From NCBI GenBank assembly GCA_040544425.1, contig JBEONO010000003.1:1-64000 (forward strand): a stretch of DNA of 64,000 nucleotides, read 5' to 3'. Position numbers and translations under genes: made by a program. The notes under the pieces were generated by a model. It was not told where the DNA came from. It ran no database searches and saw nothing but the letters and a program-made list of their open reading frames with translations. This document shows, one piece after another, positions 17,135 to 26,154 of the stretch; position 1 is the first letter of the stretch, and each line of letters starts with the position of its first letter. The stretch is from Solimicrobium sp040544425 (GTDB taxonomy: Bacteria; Pseudomonadota; Gammaproteobacteria; Burkholderiales; Burkholderiaceae_D).

Positions 17135-18613
17135 ATGAACGAAACGAATTCCGAAAACAAGTTAGAAAATCCGAGTGACGTTGTGACAGCAACCAATTCC
17201 CCCAATATGCATAATTCAGAAGTTGCAGACTCAGTGCGCTTTGCAGATTTCGGATTGTCCGATGAAATTCTGCACGCCCTGTCTGACCAGGGTTATGTGC
17301 ATCCTACCCCGATCCAGGCTGCTGCCATTCCGGTGGTCCTGGCAGGTCGCGATGTAATGGGTGCGGCGCAAACAGGAACCGGAAAAACTGCCGGATTTTC
17401 GCTGCCGATTATTCAACTGCTGCTGGCGCATGCCAGTGCCAGCGCGTCGCCTGCCCGTCATCCGGTACGCGCGCTGATCTTGACGCCGACCCGCGAGCTG
17501 GCTGATCAGGTTGCCGATAACGTCAAGGCCTACTCCAAGTACACGCCGTTGCGGAGCGTTGTCGTGTTTGGTGGTGTCGATATCGCACCGCAGACCGCCG
17601 TCCTGCGCTCCGGTGTGGAAATCGTGATCGCAACCCCCGGTCGTCTGCTCGACCACGTGCAACAAAAAACAATTAATTTAAGCCAGGTACAAATTCTGGT
17701 GATGGATGAAGCCGACCGCATGCTGGACATGGGTTTCCTGCCCGACTTGCAGCGCATCATCAACCTGTTGCCGAGTGCCCGTCAAAGCCTGATGTTTTCT
17801 GCCACGTTCTCAACTGAGATTAAAAAACTGGCTGGCACATTTTTGCGCAATCCCCTCACGATCGAAGTGGCGCGCAGCAATGCCACGGCAGAAAACGTGA
17901 CCCAGATTATGTATCAGGTCGCCGAAGATGAAAAGCGCGATGCCGTCAGCTTTATCATTCGTGAACGCAATCTAAAACAGGTGATTGTTTTCTCCAATAC
18001 CAAAATCGGCGCGTCGCGTCTGGCGCTCAATCTGGTTAAAACCGGTGTCAAGGCAGCGGCGATTCACGGCGACAAAACCCAGTCTGAACGTATGGCGGCG
18101 CTGGAATCATTCAAGCGCGGTGAAATCGAAGTGCTGGTTGCGACCGATGTGGCAGCGCGCGGTTTGGATATTGCTGAACTGCCCTGCGTGATTAATTTTG
18201 ATTTGCCGCACAATGCGGAAGACTATGTACATCGCATCGGGCGTACCGGCCGCGCAGGTGCCAAGGGTGACGCGATATCGTTGTTCACGGAAAAAGACGA
18301 CCGCTTTCTGGCGGATATTGAAAAGCTGATCAAGCAAAAAATCGTGCGTCTGCATTTGGCTGGATTTGTCGCTGCCAAGGCGGTAGAAGTACATGGATCG
18401 CGCGAACCACGCAGTACCAAATCTGCGCCGGAAGAGAAATTCAATCGCCGGACGACGCAAAAAAGCTATTCGTCAGCACCAAAAATCGATCCATGGTTTT
18501 TGCAGCCGTATCAGCCTACCGCCAGCACGCTGGGTGATAAACCTGCGGCACCGGCAACAGGCAGCAAGCAGGTGAAACGCGCCGCGTTGTTAGGCGGCAG
18601 TTCTAAATCTTAG
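17135..18613 (+). CDS. rhlE: DEAD-box ATP-dependent RNA helicase, RhlE type
   Basis: The 492-residue helicase unwinds short RNA duplexes in ribosome assembly and RNA decay. All motifs are present: the Q motif (FADFGLSDEIL..PTPIQ), Walker A AQTGTGKT (78-85), PTRELADQ, TPGRL, DEAD in LVMDEADRMLDMGF, SAT in FSATFS, and the second-domain motifs VATDVAARGLD and HRIGRTGRAG. The C-terminal roughly 90 residues are basic and low in complexity, as in RhlE. Its end overlaps the convergent trhO gene by 11 bases. Confidence 0.93.
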   Translation: MNETNSENKLENPSDVVTATNSPNMHNSEVADSVRFADFGLSDEILHALSDQGYVHPTPIQAAAIPVVLAGRDVMGAAQTGTGKTAGFSLPIIQLLLAHASASASPARHPVRALILTPTRELADQVADNVKAYSKYTPLRSVVVFGGVDIAPQTAVLRSGVEIVIATPGRLLDHVQQKTINLSQVQILVMDEADRMLDMGFLPDLQRIINLLPSARQSLMFSATFSTEIKKLAGTFLRNPLTIEVARSNATAENVTQIMYQVAEDEKRDAVSFIIRERNLKQVIVFSNTKIGASRLALNLVKTGVKAAAIHGDKTQSERMAALESFKRGEIEVLVATDVAARGLDIAELPCVINFDLPHNAEDYVHRIGRTGRAGAKGDAISLFTEKDDRFLADIEKLIKQKIVRLHLAGFVAAKAVEVHGSREPRSTKSAPEEKFNRRTTQKSYSSAPKIDPWFLQPYQPTASTLGDKPAAPATGSKQVKRAALLGGSSKS

Positions 18614-19472
18614 CCGCGGCAAGATCTTCCGTAGACAGTTTTTTGCAATGCGGGCAGGATTTGCCCGCGATGTAATACGGCGATAACTGTTCACGCGGTG
18701 TCACCACGGCGCGACAGGCATAGCATTGCGTGGTGTCAGTGGCTTCCAGTTGCGGGTTCAACGCCGTGCGGTAGTCAAACACAAAACAGTCGCCATGATA
18801 GTGCGCTCCACCGACCTCTTCAAAGTACTTCAAGATCCCGCCTTCAAGCTGATACACGTGCTCATAGCCGACGTTCTGCATGTGAATCGCCGCTTTTTCA
18901 CAGCGTATGCCACCGGTGCAAAACGTCACCACAGTCTTGTCATTTAACGATTCTTTATTGGCCGCAATCACGGCCGGGAATTCGGTAAATTTATTGATCC
19001 GGAAATCCACCGTATTATCGAACGTGCCGACATCAACTTCAAAGGCATTGCGGGTGTCAACCATGACTACCGGACGCCCCTCGTCATCGTGGCCCTGATC
19101 GAGCCAGCGCTTCAAGGTTGGCGGTTTCACGAATGGTGCCCGCCCATCTTCCGGACGGATCAGCGGCATGCGCATCGTAATCGTTTCGGCTTTCAGTTTC
19201 ACCAACAGCTTGGTGAACGGCTGGGTATCCGACAGACTCTCCTTGGCCACCACATCGGCAAAGCGCGCATCGCTGTGCAGCCAAGCCATGAAGCCATCGA
19301 TTTCATGACGCAATCCCGCCAGGAACAGATTGATTCCTTCCGGCGTTAACAAAATCGTTCCCTTTAAATTCAGCTGTTTGCAAATTGCCAAATATTCCGG
19401 GCGCTTTTCAGCGGTATCGTCGAAGGTAATAAATTTATAGGCAGAGATGTTGACGTATTGGGGCGACTGCAT
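18603..19472 (-). CDS. trhO: tRNA uridine(34) hydroxylase TrhO (rhodanese family, YceA)
   Basis: The 289-residue enzyme hydroxylates U34 of tRNAs to ho5U using oxygen. It has the N-terminal acylphosphatase-like part (KGTILLTPEGINLFLAG, about 38-54) and a rhodanese domain with the active-site loop FCTGGIRCEKA (C185, C191). The C terminus has two CxxC pairs (CYACRAVV and SCPHCKKL) that could form a zinc ribbon. The gene starts 153 bp from the divergent dnaE gene. Length and motifs match the long proteobacterial TrhO group. Confidence 0.92.
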   Translation of the reverse strand: MQSPQYVNISAYKFITFDDTAEKRPEYLAICKQLNLKGTILLTPEGINLFLAGLRHEIDGFMAWLHSDARFADVVAKESLSDTQPFTKLLVKLKAETITMRMPLIRPEDGRAPFVKPPTLKRWLDQGHDDEGRPVVMVDTRNAFEVDVGTFDNTVDFRINKFTEFPAVIAANKESLNDKTVVTFCTGGIRCEKAAIHMQNVGYEHVYQLEGGILKYFEEVGGAHYHGDCFVFDYRTALNPQLEATDTTQCYACRAVVTPREQLSPYYIAGKSCPHCKKLSTEDLAAAKI

Positions 19473-19625
19473 AGTATTGAGAATTCGCTATTGGATTAAA
19501 CAAAAGGTGGGGAATTGAACCGGAATTGCTTTGGTAAGTCCTTGATTAGTCAGCATTATAAACGCAAAGGGCTGAATTCAGAAATCTTGCAGGATTCGTT
19601 ATGGCGTCATGTAAAATAGCGCCCT

Positions 19626-22600
19626 ATGACAATACCGCACTTTATACACCTGCGCCTGCATTCTGAATACTCCATTGTCGATGGATTGGTTCGAATTGAC
19701 GATGCAATCAAGGCCGCCGCTTCAGATCAACAACCTGCTTTAGCGATCACTGACCTGTCCAATCTGTTTGGCATGGTCAAGTTTTACAAGAGCGCACGTG
19801 GCAAGGGCGTGAAACCCGTCATTGGCTGCGACGTCTGGATAACCAATGATGATCAGCGCGACAAGCCGAGCCGCCTGCTGCTGTTCGTCAAGAACCACAC
19901 CGGGTATTTGCAGCTGTGTGAACTGCTCTCGCAAAGTTGGCTGGTGAATCAGCATCTGGGGCGGGCCGAAATCCGGCCCGAGTGGTTGGCGGCCTTGCCG
20001 CCCGGGGGTCTGATTGCCTTGTCCGGCGCGCACTTCGGCGATATAGGCATGGCTTTGGAGAACGGCAATCTGGATGGCGCGCGACGCTGCGCTCAGCATT
20101 GGGCCAAGGTTTTTCCCGATCACTTCTATATTGAAATTCAGCGCGCCAATCAGGCAAACATGGCTGCTCAGGTGCGTCAGTCGGTCGCGCTGGCTGCCGA
20201 ACTGGGATTGCCGGTGGTCGCAACCCATCCGGTGCAATTTATTGATGCCAGTGAGTTCATTGCCCATGAAGCGCGCACCTGTATCGCCGAGGGAGAAATT
20301 CTGGCCAACGGGCGGCGCGTCAAACGCTTCAATCAAGACCACTATTTCAAGACCCAGGCCGAGATGCAGGAACTGTTTGCCGATCTGCCCGGCGCGCTGG
20401 CGAACTCGGTGGAAATTGCCAAGCGCTGCAATCTGGTGCTCGAACTGGGTAAGCCAAAATTGCCTCTGTTCCCAACCCCTGATGGGATGACGCTGGATGA
20501 TTTTTTGGTCTCGGAAGCCAAGGCCGGTTTACAGCAGCGCATGGTGCAGCTCTATCCCGATCCGGCAGAGCGAGAAAAGCAGATGCCGCGTTACGAGGCC
20601 AGGCTGAAATTTGAAACCGATACGATTATCAAAATGGGATTTCCCGGCTACTTCCTGATCGTTGCCGAATTCATTTTGTGGGCCAAACAAAATGGCGTGC
20701 CGGTCGGACCAGGTCGTGGTTCCGGAGCGGGCTCGCTGGTGGCGTATTCACTGAAGATTACCGATCTGGATCCGCTTGCCTACAATCTGCTGTTCGAACG
20801 TTTCCTGAATCCTGAGCGGGTCTCCATGCCCGATTTCGATATCGACTTTTGCCAGGAAGGGCGCGACCGCGTCATTCAGCACGTCAAGGATTTATACGGC
20901 AAGGAAGCCGTGTCGCAGATCGCAACCTTCGGTACCATGGCTGCGAAAGGCGCGATTCGCGACGTGGGCCGCGTGCTCGATTTCGGGTATAACTTTTGCG
21001 ACGGCATTTCCAAACTCATCCCATTCAAACCGGGCAAGCAAGTTACCATCGCCGAAGCGATCAAGGAAGAACCGGCACTGGCCGAGCGCCTTGAAAATGA
21101 AGACGAAGTCAGGCAACTGCTCGACCTGGCGCAGCAAGTGGAAGGGATCACTCGCAATATCGGTATGCACGCCGGTGGTGTGTTGATTGCACCCGGCAAG
21201 CTGACCGATTTTTGCCCGCTTTACACGCAGGGGGGCGATGGCGGCGTGGTATCGCAATTCGACAAAGACGACGTTGAAGCAGTCGGTCTGGTCAAGTTCG
21301 ACTTTTTGGGTTTGACCACCCTGACGATTCTGGATTGGGCGGTCCGCTACATTAAAATGCTCGACCCGGCCATGGCCAATTTTAATCTGGAGACCTTGCC
21401 GCTTAACGACAAAGCTTCCTACACCTTGCTCACCAAAGCCAAAACGGTCGCAGTGTTTCAGCTGGAAAGTCGCGGCATGCAAGGCATGCTGAAAGATGCG
21501 CGTCCCGATCGCTTCGAAGATATTATCGCGCTGGTGGCGTTGTATCGACCAGGTCCGATGGATCTGATTCCCGACTTTTGTAAACGCAAACACGGCGAAC
21601 GGTTTGATTATCCTGATCCGCGCACCGAGGGCATTCTGTCCGAAACCTACGGCATCATGGTGTATCAGGAGCAGGTGATGCAAATGGCGCAGGTGGTCGG
21701 TGGTTATTCATTGGGCGGTGCGGATTTGCTGCGGCGCGCGATGGGTAAGAAGAAAGCCGAAGAGATGGCCGAGCACCGCCAGATCTTCCGCAACGGTGCT
21801 GCCAAAGACGGTCTGTCAGAACAAAAGGCCGACGAGATTTTCGACTTGATGGAAAAATTTGCCGGCTACGGTTTTAATAAATCGCATGCCGCTGCCTATG
21901 CCTTGCTGGCCTATCACACCGCGTATTTAAAAGCGCATCATCCTGCCGCGTTCATGGCTGCCAACCTGTCGCTGGCCATGGACGATACCGACAAGATCAA
22001 AATTCTGGTGGAAGATACGATCAATGTGTGCGGCCTGACCCTGTTGCCGCCGGACGTCAATCATTCCGATTACCGCTTCACGCCGGTCGGCACGCCTGGC
22101 AAACCGGCCAATAAAATTCGTTATGGTTTGGGTGCGGTCAAAGGATCAGGTCAGAACGCGATTGAAAATATTATCGCCGCGCGCCAAGACGGTCCGTTCC
22201 TTGATTTGTTTGACTTTGCCAAGCGCGTCGACAAGCGTCAGGTGAACCGCCGCACGATTGAGTCGCTGATTCGCTCTGGTGCCTTTGACTGCCTGAATGT
22301 CGATCGGGGTGTACTACTGGCGAATGTCGGACTGGCGATTGAATGTGCGGAACAGGCAGAAGCGGCGCGCAATCAGGTGAGTCTGTTTGATGACGATGTC
22401 GGCATGTCCGGTTCACCGGATTATCTCAAAGCGGCAGCATGGAGCGAAAAAAGAAAACTCTCGGAAGAAAAATTGGCGCTCGGATTTTATCTGTCCGGTC
22501 ACCTGTTCTCAATCTATGCGCCTGAAGTGCGGCAGTTTATACGCACGCCATTATCGAAACTCGAGACCTCGCGTGATCCGCGTCTGATGGCGGGCATCAT

Positions 22601-23069
22601 TTCCGGGATCCGTTCGCAGATGACCCAACGCGGCAGAATCCTGATCGTCACGCTCGACGACAATACGGCGACTCAGGAAGTAACCGTGTACGCTGAACTG
22701 GCAGACCAGTTCAAACAATTTTTCAAGGAAGACGAATTTCTGGCGGTGCAGGGCAAGGTGTCGGAAGATCGTTTTTCCGGCGGGCTGCGCGTTACGGCAG
22801 AAAAAGTCATGGACATTGCCCTGGCGCGGATTCAGTTTGCCCAGGCCCTGCGCATTCAGATCAGCACGGCACTGGATGTGAAACAATTGCAGACCACGCT
22901 GGATCCGCATTTAAATGGTCAGGGTTGTCCATTGCTGGTCCATTATCAAAGCGCGACGGCGAGTGCGGAATTGCGTTTCTCCGACGAATGGCGCGTGAAT
23001 CCCGACGAAGAATTGCAGCAAAAGCTGGTCGACCTGTTTTCATCGCAACAGGTCGCGGTAGTTTATTAA
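19626..23069 (+). CDS. dnaE: DNA polymerase III alpha subunit
   Basis: The 1147-residue replicative polymerase starts with a PHP domain (FIHLRLHSEYSIVDGL, residues 6-21). The catalytic aspartates follow in PDFDIDFCQEGRD (about residue 400) and the palm GPGRGSGAGSLVAY just before, then the tandem HhH region, an OB domain (MTQRGRILIVTLDD) and the C-terminal tau-binding tail. Length and order are standard for DnaE1. A possible -10 TAAAAT lies only 9 bases before the ATG and no ribosome-binding site is visible. msbA follows after 24 bp, so co-transcription is likely. Confidence 0.97.
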   Translation: MTIPHFIHLRLHSEYSIVDGLVRIDDAIKAAASDQQPALAITDLSNLFGMVKFYKSARGKGVKPVIGCDVWITNDDQRDKPSRLLLFVKNHTGYLQLCELLSQSWLVNQHLGRAEIRPEWLAALPPGGLIALSGAHFGDIGMALENGNLDGARRCAQHWAKVFPDHFYIEIQRANQANMAAQVRQSVALAAELGLPVVATHPVQFIDASEFIAHEARTCIAEGEILANGRRVKRFNQDHYFKTQAEMQELFADLPGALANSVEIAKRCNLVLELGKPKLPLFPTPDGMTLDDFLVSEAKAGLQQRMVQLYPDPAEREKQMPRYEARLKFETDTIIKMGFPGYFLIVAEFILWAKQNGVPVGPGRGSGAGSLVAYSLKITDLDPLAYNLLFERFLNPERVSMPDFDIDFCQEGRDRVIQHVKDLYGKEAVSQIATFGTMAAKGAIRDVGRVLDFGYNFCDGISKLIPFKPGKQVTIAEAIKEEPALAERLENEDEVRQLLDLAQQVEGITRNIGMHAGGVLIAPGKLTDFCPLYTQGGDGGVVSQFDKDDVEAVGLVKFDFLGLTTLTILDWAVRYIKMLDPAMANFNLETLPLNDKASYTLLTKAKTVAVFQLESRGMQGMLKDARPDRFEDIIALVALYRPGPMDLIPDFCKRKHGERFDYPDPRTEGILSETYGIMVYQEQVMQMAQVVGGYSLGGADLLRRAMGKKKAEEMAEHRQIFRNGAAKDGLSEQKADEIFDLMEKFAGYGFNKSHAAAYALLAYHTAYLKAHHPAAFMAANLSLAMDDTDKIKILVEDTINVCGLTLLPPDVNHSDYRFTPVGTPGKPANKIRYGLGAVKGSGQNAIENIIAARQDGPFLDLFDFAKRVDKRQVNRRTIESLIRSGAFDCLNVDRGVLLANVGLAIECAEQAEAARNQVSLFDDDVGMSGSPDYLKAAAWSEKRKLSEEKLALGFYLSGHLFSIYAPEVRQFIRTPLSKLETSRDPRLMAGIISGIRSQMTQRGRILIVTLDDNTATQEVTVYAELADQFKQFFKEDEFLAVQGKVSEDRFSGGLRVTAEKVMDIALARIQFAQALRIQISTALDVKQLQTTLDPHLNGQGCPLLVHYQSATASAELRFSDEWRVNPDEELQQKLVDLFSSQQVAVVY

Positions 23070-23093
23070 AACTAAAAAAATAATACGGACCCC

Positions 23094-24848
23094 ATGAAAA
23101 TTAATCCTTACTATGTGCGGCTCAAGGATGCAGTCAAGCCGTATACGAATCGGCTGCTGATGGCGGTGTTCGGCATGATCGGTGCTGCCATTACCGAGCC
23201 GATCTTTCCGTATCTGCTCAAAGTCTTAATCGACAGCGGCTTCTCTGAACAACGATCGCTGCCAATCTGGATGGTCCCGCTTGGTATCGTCGGCGTATTT
23301 TTCTTTCGCGGCATTTTTACGTTTTGCACGCAATACTATATGTTCTGGGTCGCCAATAAATTGCTCAGCGATTTGCGTGCCTTGATGTTCAAACGGACAC
23401 TGGACGTGCCGATCAGTTTTTATCACAATGAATCCAGCGGACGATTGATCAACACCATCATGTATGAGGTGCAGCAGGTGGTCGACATGGTCAAAATTTC
23501 GATCAACACTTTGGTGCGCGACTCGATCACCATCGTGGCACTGATTTCCTACCTGTTTTACCAGAACTGGCAATTGACCATCCTGGCAATGGTGGTGGTA
23601 CCGACCATGGCCTTTGTGGTGCGCCTGACCAGCAAGCGGCTGCGTTTTCTGAATCAAAACCAGCAGCAGTTGAACAACGAGTTAACCCAGGTCGTGGAAG
23701 AAGCGACGCGCGCCAGTCAGGTGATCCGAATTTTCGGCGCGCAACAATATGAAGAACGCCGTTTTCATACCAAGAGCGAAAAATTCCGTGGTTATGCCCA
23801 GCGGGTGACAGTGGCTTCCGGTTCGGCTACACCGATCACGCAGATGGTGGCAGCGCTCGCCGTGTCGCTGGTGATCATCGTGGCGATGCGGCCCTCATTG
23901 CTGCCCTTTCATTCGAACCAGTTCAGTGCGGGGGACTTTGCGCAATACATCACCTGCATGTTACTGATCCTGTCGCCACTGAAGCGGCTTTCTGATTTGA
24001 ATGGCCCGCTGCAGCGCGGCCTGATCGCCTCGGAATCGATTTTTAATCTGATCGATATTCCGGCGGAACCTGTTGGCGGAATTGATCTGCAGCAGCGCGC
24101 CAAAGGCGATCTTGAATTTCGTAACATCGAATTCAGTTATACCGGCCAGGATCAGATCCTCAAGGGGATCAACTTCGCCATCAAGGCCGGCGAAACAGTT
24201 GCGCTGGTGGGCATGTCCGGTGGAGGTAAAACTTCGCTGGTGAATCTGGTGCCGCGGTTTTATACGCCGACTTCCGGATTCATTACTTTGGATGGACAAA
24301 ATCTGGCTGAGATATCGCTGACCAGCCTGCGTCAGCAAATTGCCATGGTCGGACAAAACGTGGTGCTGTTTGACGACACGATCGCGGCCAACATCGCGTA
24401 TGGCGACGATCACCCAGACCCGGTGCGCATCGATGCCGCAGTCAAGGCAGCGAATTTGACCGATGTCGTGGACAACATGGCCCTGGGATTGCAATCGGAA
24501 ATTGGTGACAACGGATTGCGCCTGTCCGGTGGGCAGCGTCAACGCCTGGCGATTGCGCGCGCCATTTACAAGAATGCGCCGATTCTGATTCTCGATGAAG
24601 CGACCTCAGCGCTGGATACCGAATCCGAACGCGCAGTCCAGCAAGCTCTGGACGTGTTAATGCAGGGGCGCACAACGCTGGTGATTGCGCATCGTCTGTC
24701 AACCATTGAACGCGCTGACCGGATCGTGGTGATGGCCAATGGCGAGATTGCCGAGATGGGTACGCATGCAGAACTGATCCAGAAAAATGGCACTTATGCG
24801 CATTTGCATCAGTTGCAATTTAGCCCTGAGTTGGGGGAAAATCAGTAG
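23094..24848 (+). CDS. msbA: Lipid A-core flippase MsbA (ABC transporter)
   Basis: The 584-residue half-transporter has six membrane helices in about residues 15-310 and a C-terminal ATPase with Walker A GMSGGGKTS (about 372-380), signature LSGGQRQRLAIARA, Walker B ILILDEATSALD and the H-loop IAHRLST. As a homodimer in the inner membrane it flips core-lipid A to the periplasmic face for LPS export. It follows dnaE closely and its stop is two bases from the convergent chaperone gene's end. Assignment to MsbA over other lipid exporters rests on overall similarity. Confidence 0.92.
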   Translation: MKINPYYVRLKDAVKPYTNRLLMAVFGMIGAAITEPIFPYLLKVLIDSGFSEQRSLPIWMVPLGIVGVFFFRGIFTFCTQYYMFWVANKLLSDLRALMFKRTLDVPISFYHNESSGRLINTIMYEVQQVVDMVKISINTLVRDSITIVALISYLFYQNWQLTILAMVVVPTMAFVVRLTSKRLRFLNQNQQQLNNELTQVVEEATRASQVIRIFGAQQYEERRFHTKSEKFRGYAQRVTVASGSATPITQMVAALAVSLVIIVAMRPSLLPFHSNQFSAGDFAQYITCMLLILSPLKRLSDLNGPLQRGLIASESIFNLIDIPAEPVGGIDLQQRAKGDLEFRNIEFSYTGQDQILKGINFAIKAGETVALVGMSGGGKTSLVNLVPRFYTPTSGFITLDGQNLAEISLTSLRQQIAMVGQNVVLFDDTIAANIAYGDDHPDPVRIDAAVKAANLTDVVDNMALGLQSEIGDNGLRLSGGQRQRLAIARAIYKNAPILILDEATSALDTESERAVQQALDVLMQGRTTLVIAHRLSTIERADRIVVMANGEIAEMGTHAELIQKNGTYAHLHQLQFSPELGENQ

Positions 24849-24850
24849 AA

Positions 24851-25249
24851 CTAATGGCCGGCATAAGGCAATAGCGCATCCCATTTTTCAACTTGTTCAA
24901 TTAGCTTCTCAAGTATGGCACTGCTTTTGCCAACTACGTAGTCCTGTATTGGCAGGCTGTAAAAGACACACAGGCGATCGCTGTTTTCCAGCATGCCCAC
25001 CCCAAATCCATCCCGAAATGGTTCCATTGCCGCCTGGGCGAATTGCTCGAAAAATTGCTGCGAAACGCCATGGGAAATTCCGTTGCTGGTGCAGGCTGAA
25101 ATACGCAAGAGATTGCTTTCCTGATCTCGATGCAGGCTAACACTGATGTGCGTTTTATCGCCACGCTCCAGAGAGAAATTAAAGAAATCGTCATCTCCAA
25201 AAGACGGAAATCCTAAATCAGCAAGTGCCAGGTCAAAGTTGTTGGTCAT
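24851..25249 (-). CDS. CesT-family type III secretion chaperone
   Basis: The 132-residue acidic protein has the CesT/Tir-chaperone pattern: an N-terminal helix (FDLALADLGFPSF), a strand set with LLRISACTS, a helix (SQQFFEQFAQAAMEPFR), GVGMLENSDRLCVFYSLP and a final amphipathic helix ending VEKWDALLP. Such dimers bind the N-terminal region of effectors and keep them ready for the type III apparatus. No secretion genes lie in the window. The upstream gene on the same strand (25335-25958) is the natural candidate client. The surrounding sequence is visibly AT-richer than msbA. Confidence 0.78.
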   Translation of the reverse strand: MTNNFDLALADLGFPSFGDDDFFNFSLERGDKTHISVSLHRDQESNLLRISACTSNGISHGVSQQFFEQFAQAAMEPFRDGFGVGMLENSDRLCVFYSLPIQDYVVGKSSAILEKLIEQVEKWDALLPYAGH

Positions 25250-25334
25250 GGTGTCAGTGACTAATAAAAATTTTTTGATAGTGTTCAGAGCTTGGTTAAA
25301 GTTATAGCCAACCTTTTGTGCCTCTAAAAAGGCG

Positions 25335-25958
25335 CTACAATTGATTATTTGATACTTCAGGTTTTTTACTTGAAGTCGAAGTCGGGCTGGCTGGTGGCGT
25401 TGATGTTTTTTTGTATCTTGCTTCTCCAGTGGGCACTGTTTGCCGAAAAGCGTCGTTGAGACCTCTGTTCACATTACGAACCTGGCGCGCGCTGAGGGTG
25501 AGGCCTCCCTGATTGAGGGATTCACTTTTTACAGACAAACTTAACACGTTTTCAGTTGCATTTTTCCCTTTTTCTTCATAGGTAATTCCATATTGGTTTT
25601 TTCCGATTGTAACTTGGAGTGGGAAAGTTTTTCCGGCTACAGTTCGGAACCCTCCTTCAAGATTCACTTGATAAGGCCCAAAAAAATCTCTTGCGACCAT
25701 CGATCTCGCTGCATATTTGTCAATGTCAAAAAAATTGCGGACAGCAGCGATGAAAGTACCGCAAATTCCAACGCCTGTATAACGATTGATCGTGAATCCT
25801 TCCTGAGGCTTACATGCATCGTTCGCGCGGACGAAATACTTTTTATTGTTATATTCAATTTCCATTGGAAGGGAAGCATTACAGTGATTCGCTTTTGTAA
25901 CTGTGTAAGATTTGAAGGACAGGTTAGTAATATTAATAGGGTTAATAGGGCCGGGCAT
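25335..25958 (-). CDS. Hypothetical protein, candidate type III effector
   Basis: The 207-residue product is unlike anything I recognise. It begins MPGPINPINITNLSFKSY, has a mixed alpha/beta middle (for example GICGTFIAAVRNFFDIDKYAARSMVARDFFG split across about 80-110) and ends with a Pro/Ser/Thr/Lys tail. It has no signal peptide. It is 85 bp upstream of the CesT-type chaperone on the same strand, the usual order or neighbourhood of effector and chaperone. The start has GGGAG upstream. The AT-rich composition suggests transfer. The effector role is inference from context only. Confidence 0.6.
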   Translation of the reverse strand: MPGPINPINITNLSFKSYTVTKANHCNASLPMEIEYNNKKYFVRANDACKPQEGFTINRYTGVGICGTFIAAVRNFFDIDKYAARSMVARDFFGPYQVNLEGGFRTVAGKTFPLQVTIGKNQYGITYEEKGKNATENVLSLSVKSESLNQGGLTLSARQVRNVNRGLNDAFRQTVPTGEARYKKTSTPPASPTSTSSKKPEVSNNQL

Positions 25959-26154
25959 TTCAATTCACTCCCAAAAGGAAAATGGTGTCGTATTCGGAAT
26001 ACTCCTTAAGCCAATAGCAGGCGAGAAATATTTATGGTGAATGCTAAAACAGTCAGTAAATGCCGGCTATTGCCGAAAACCCATGTTCGAACAAGACGAA
26101 CTCCTCTGCTTAAGCAGGCATTATTGCGTAGCCGGAGGAGTGGCGATTACCCGC

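Noticed and set aside
20892..21683. 263-codon frame opposite dnaE
   Set aside because: Antisense shadow inside a strongly conserved gene.
25959..26110. TTCG-N16-TTCG (hrpII-type) box ahead of the candidate effector
   Set aside because: TTCG words occur on the minus strand but not at the required 20-base period, so type III regulation of that kind is not supported.
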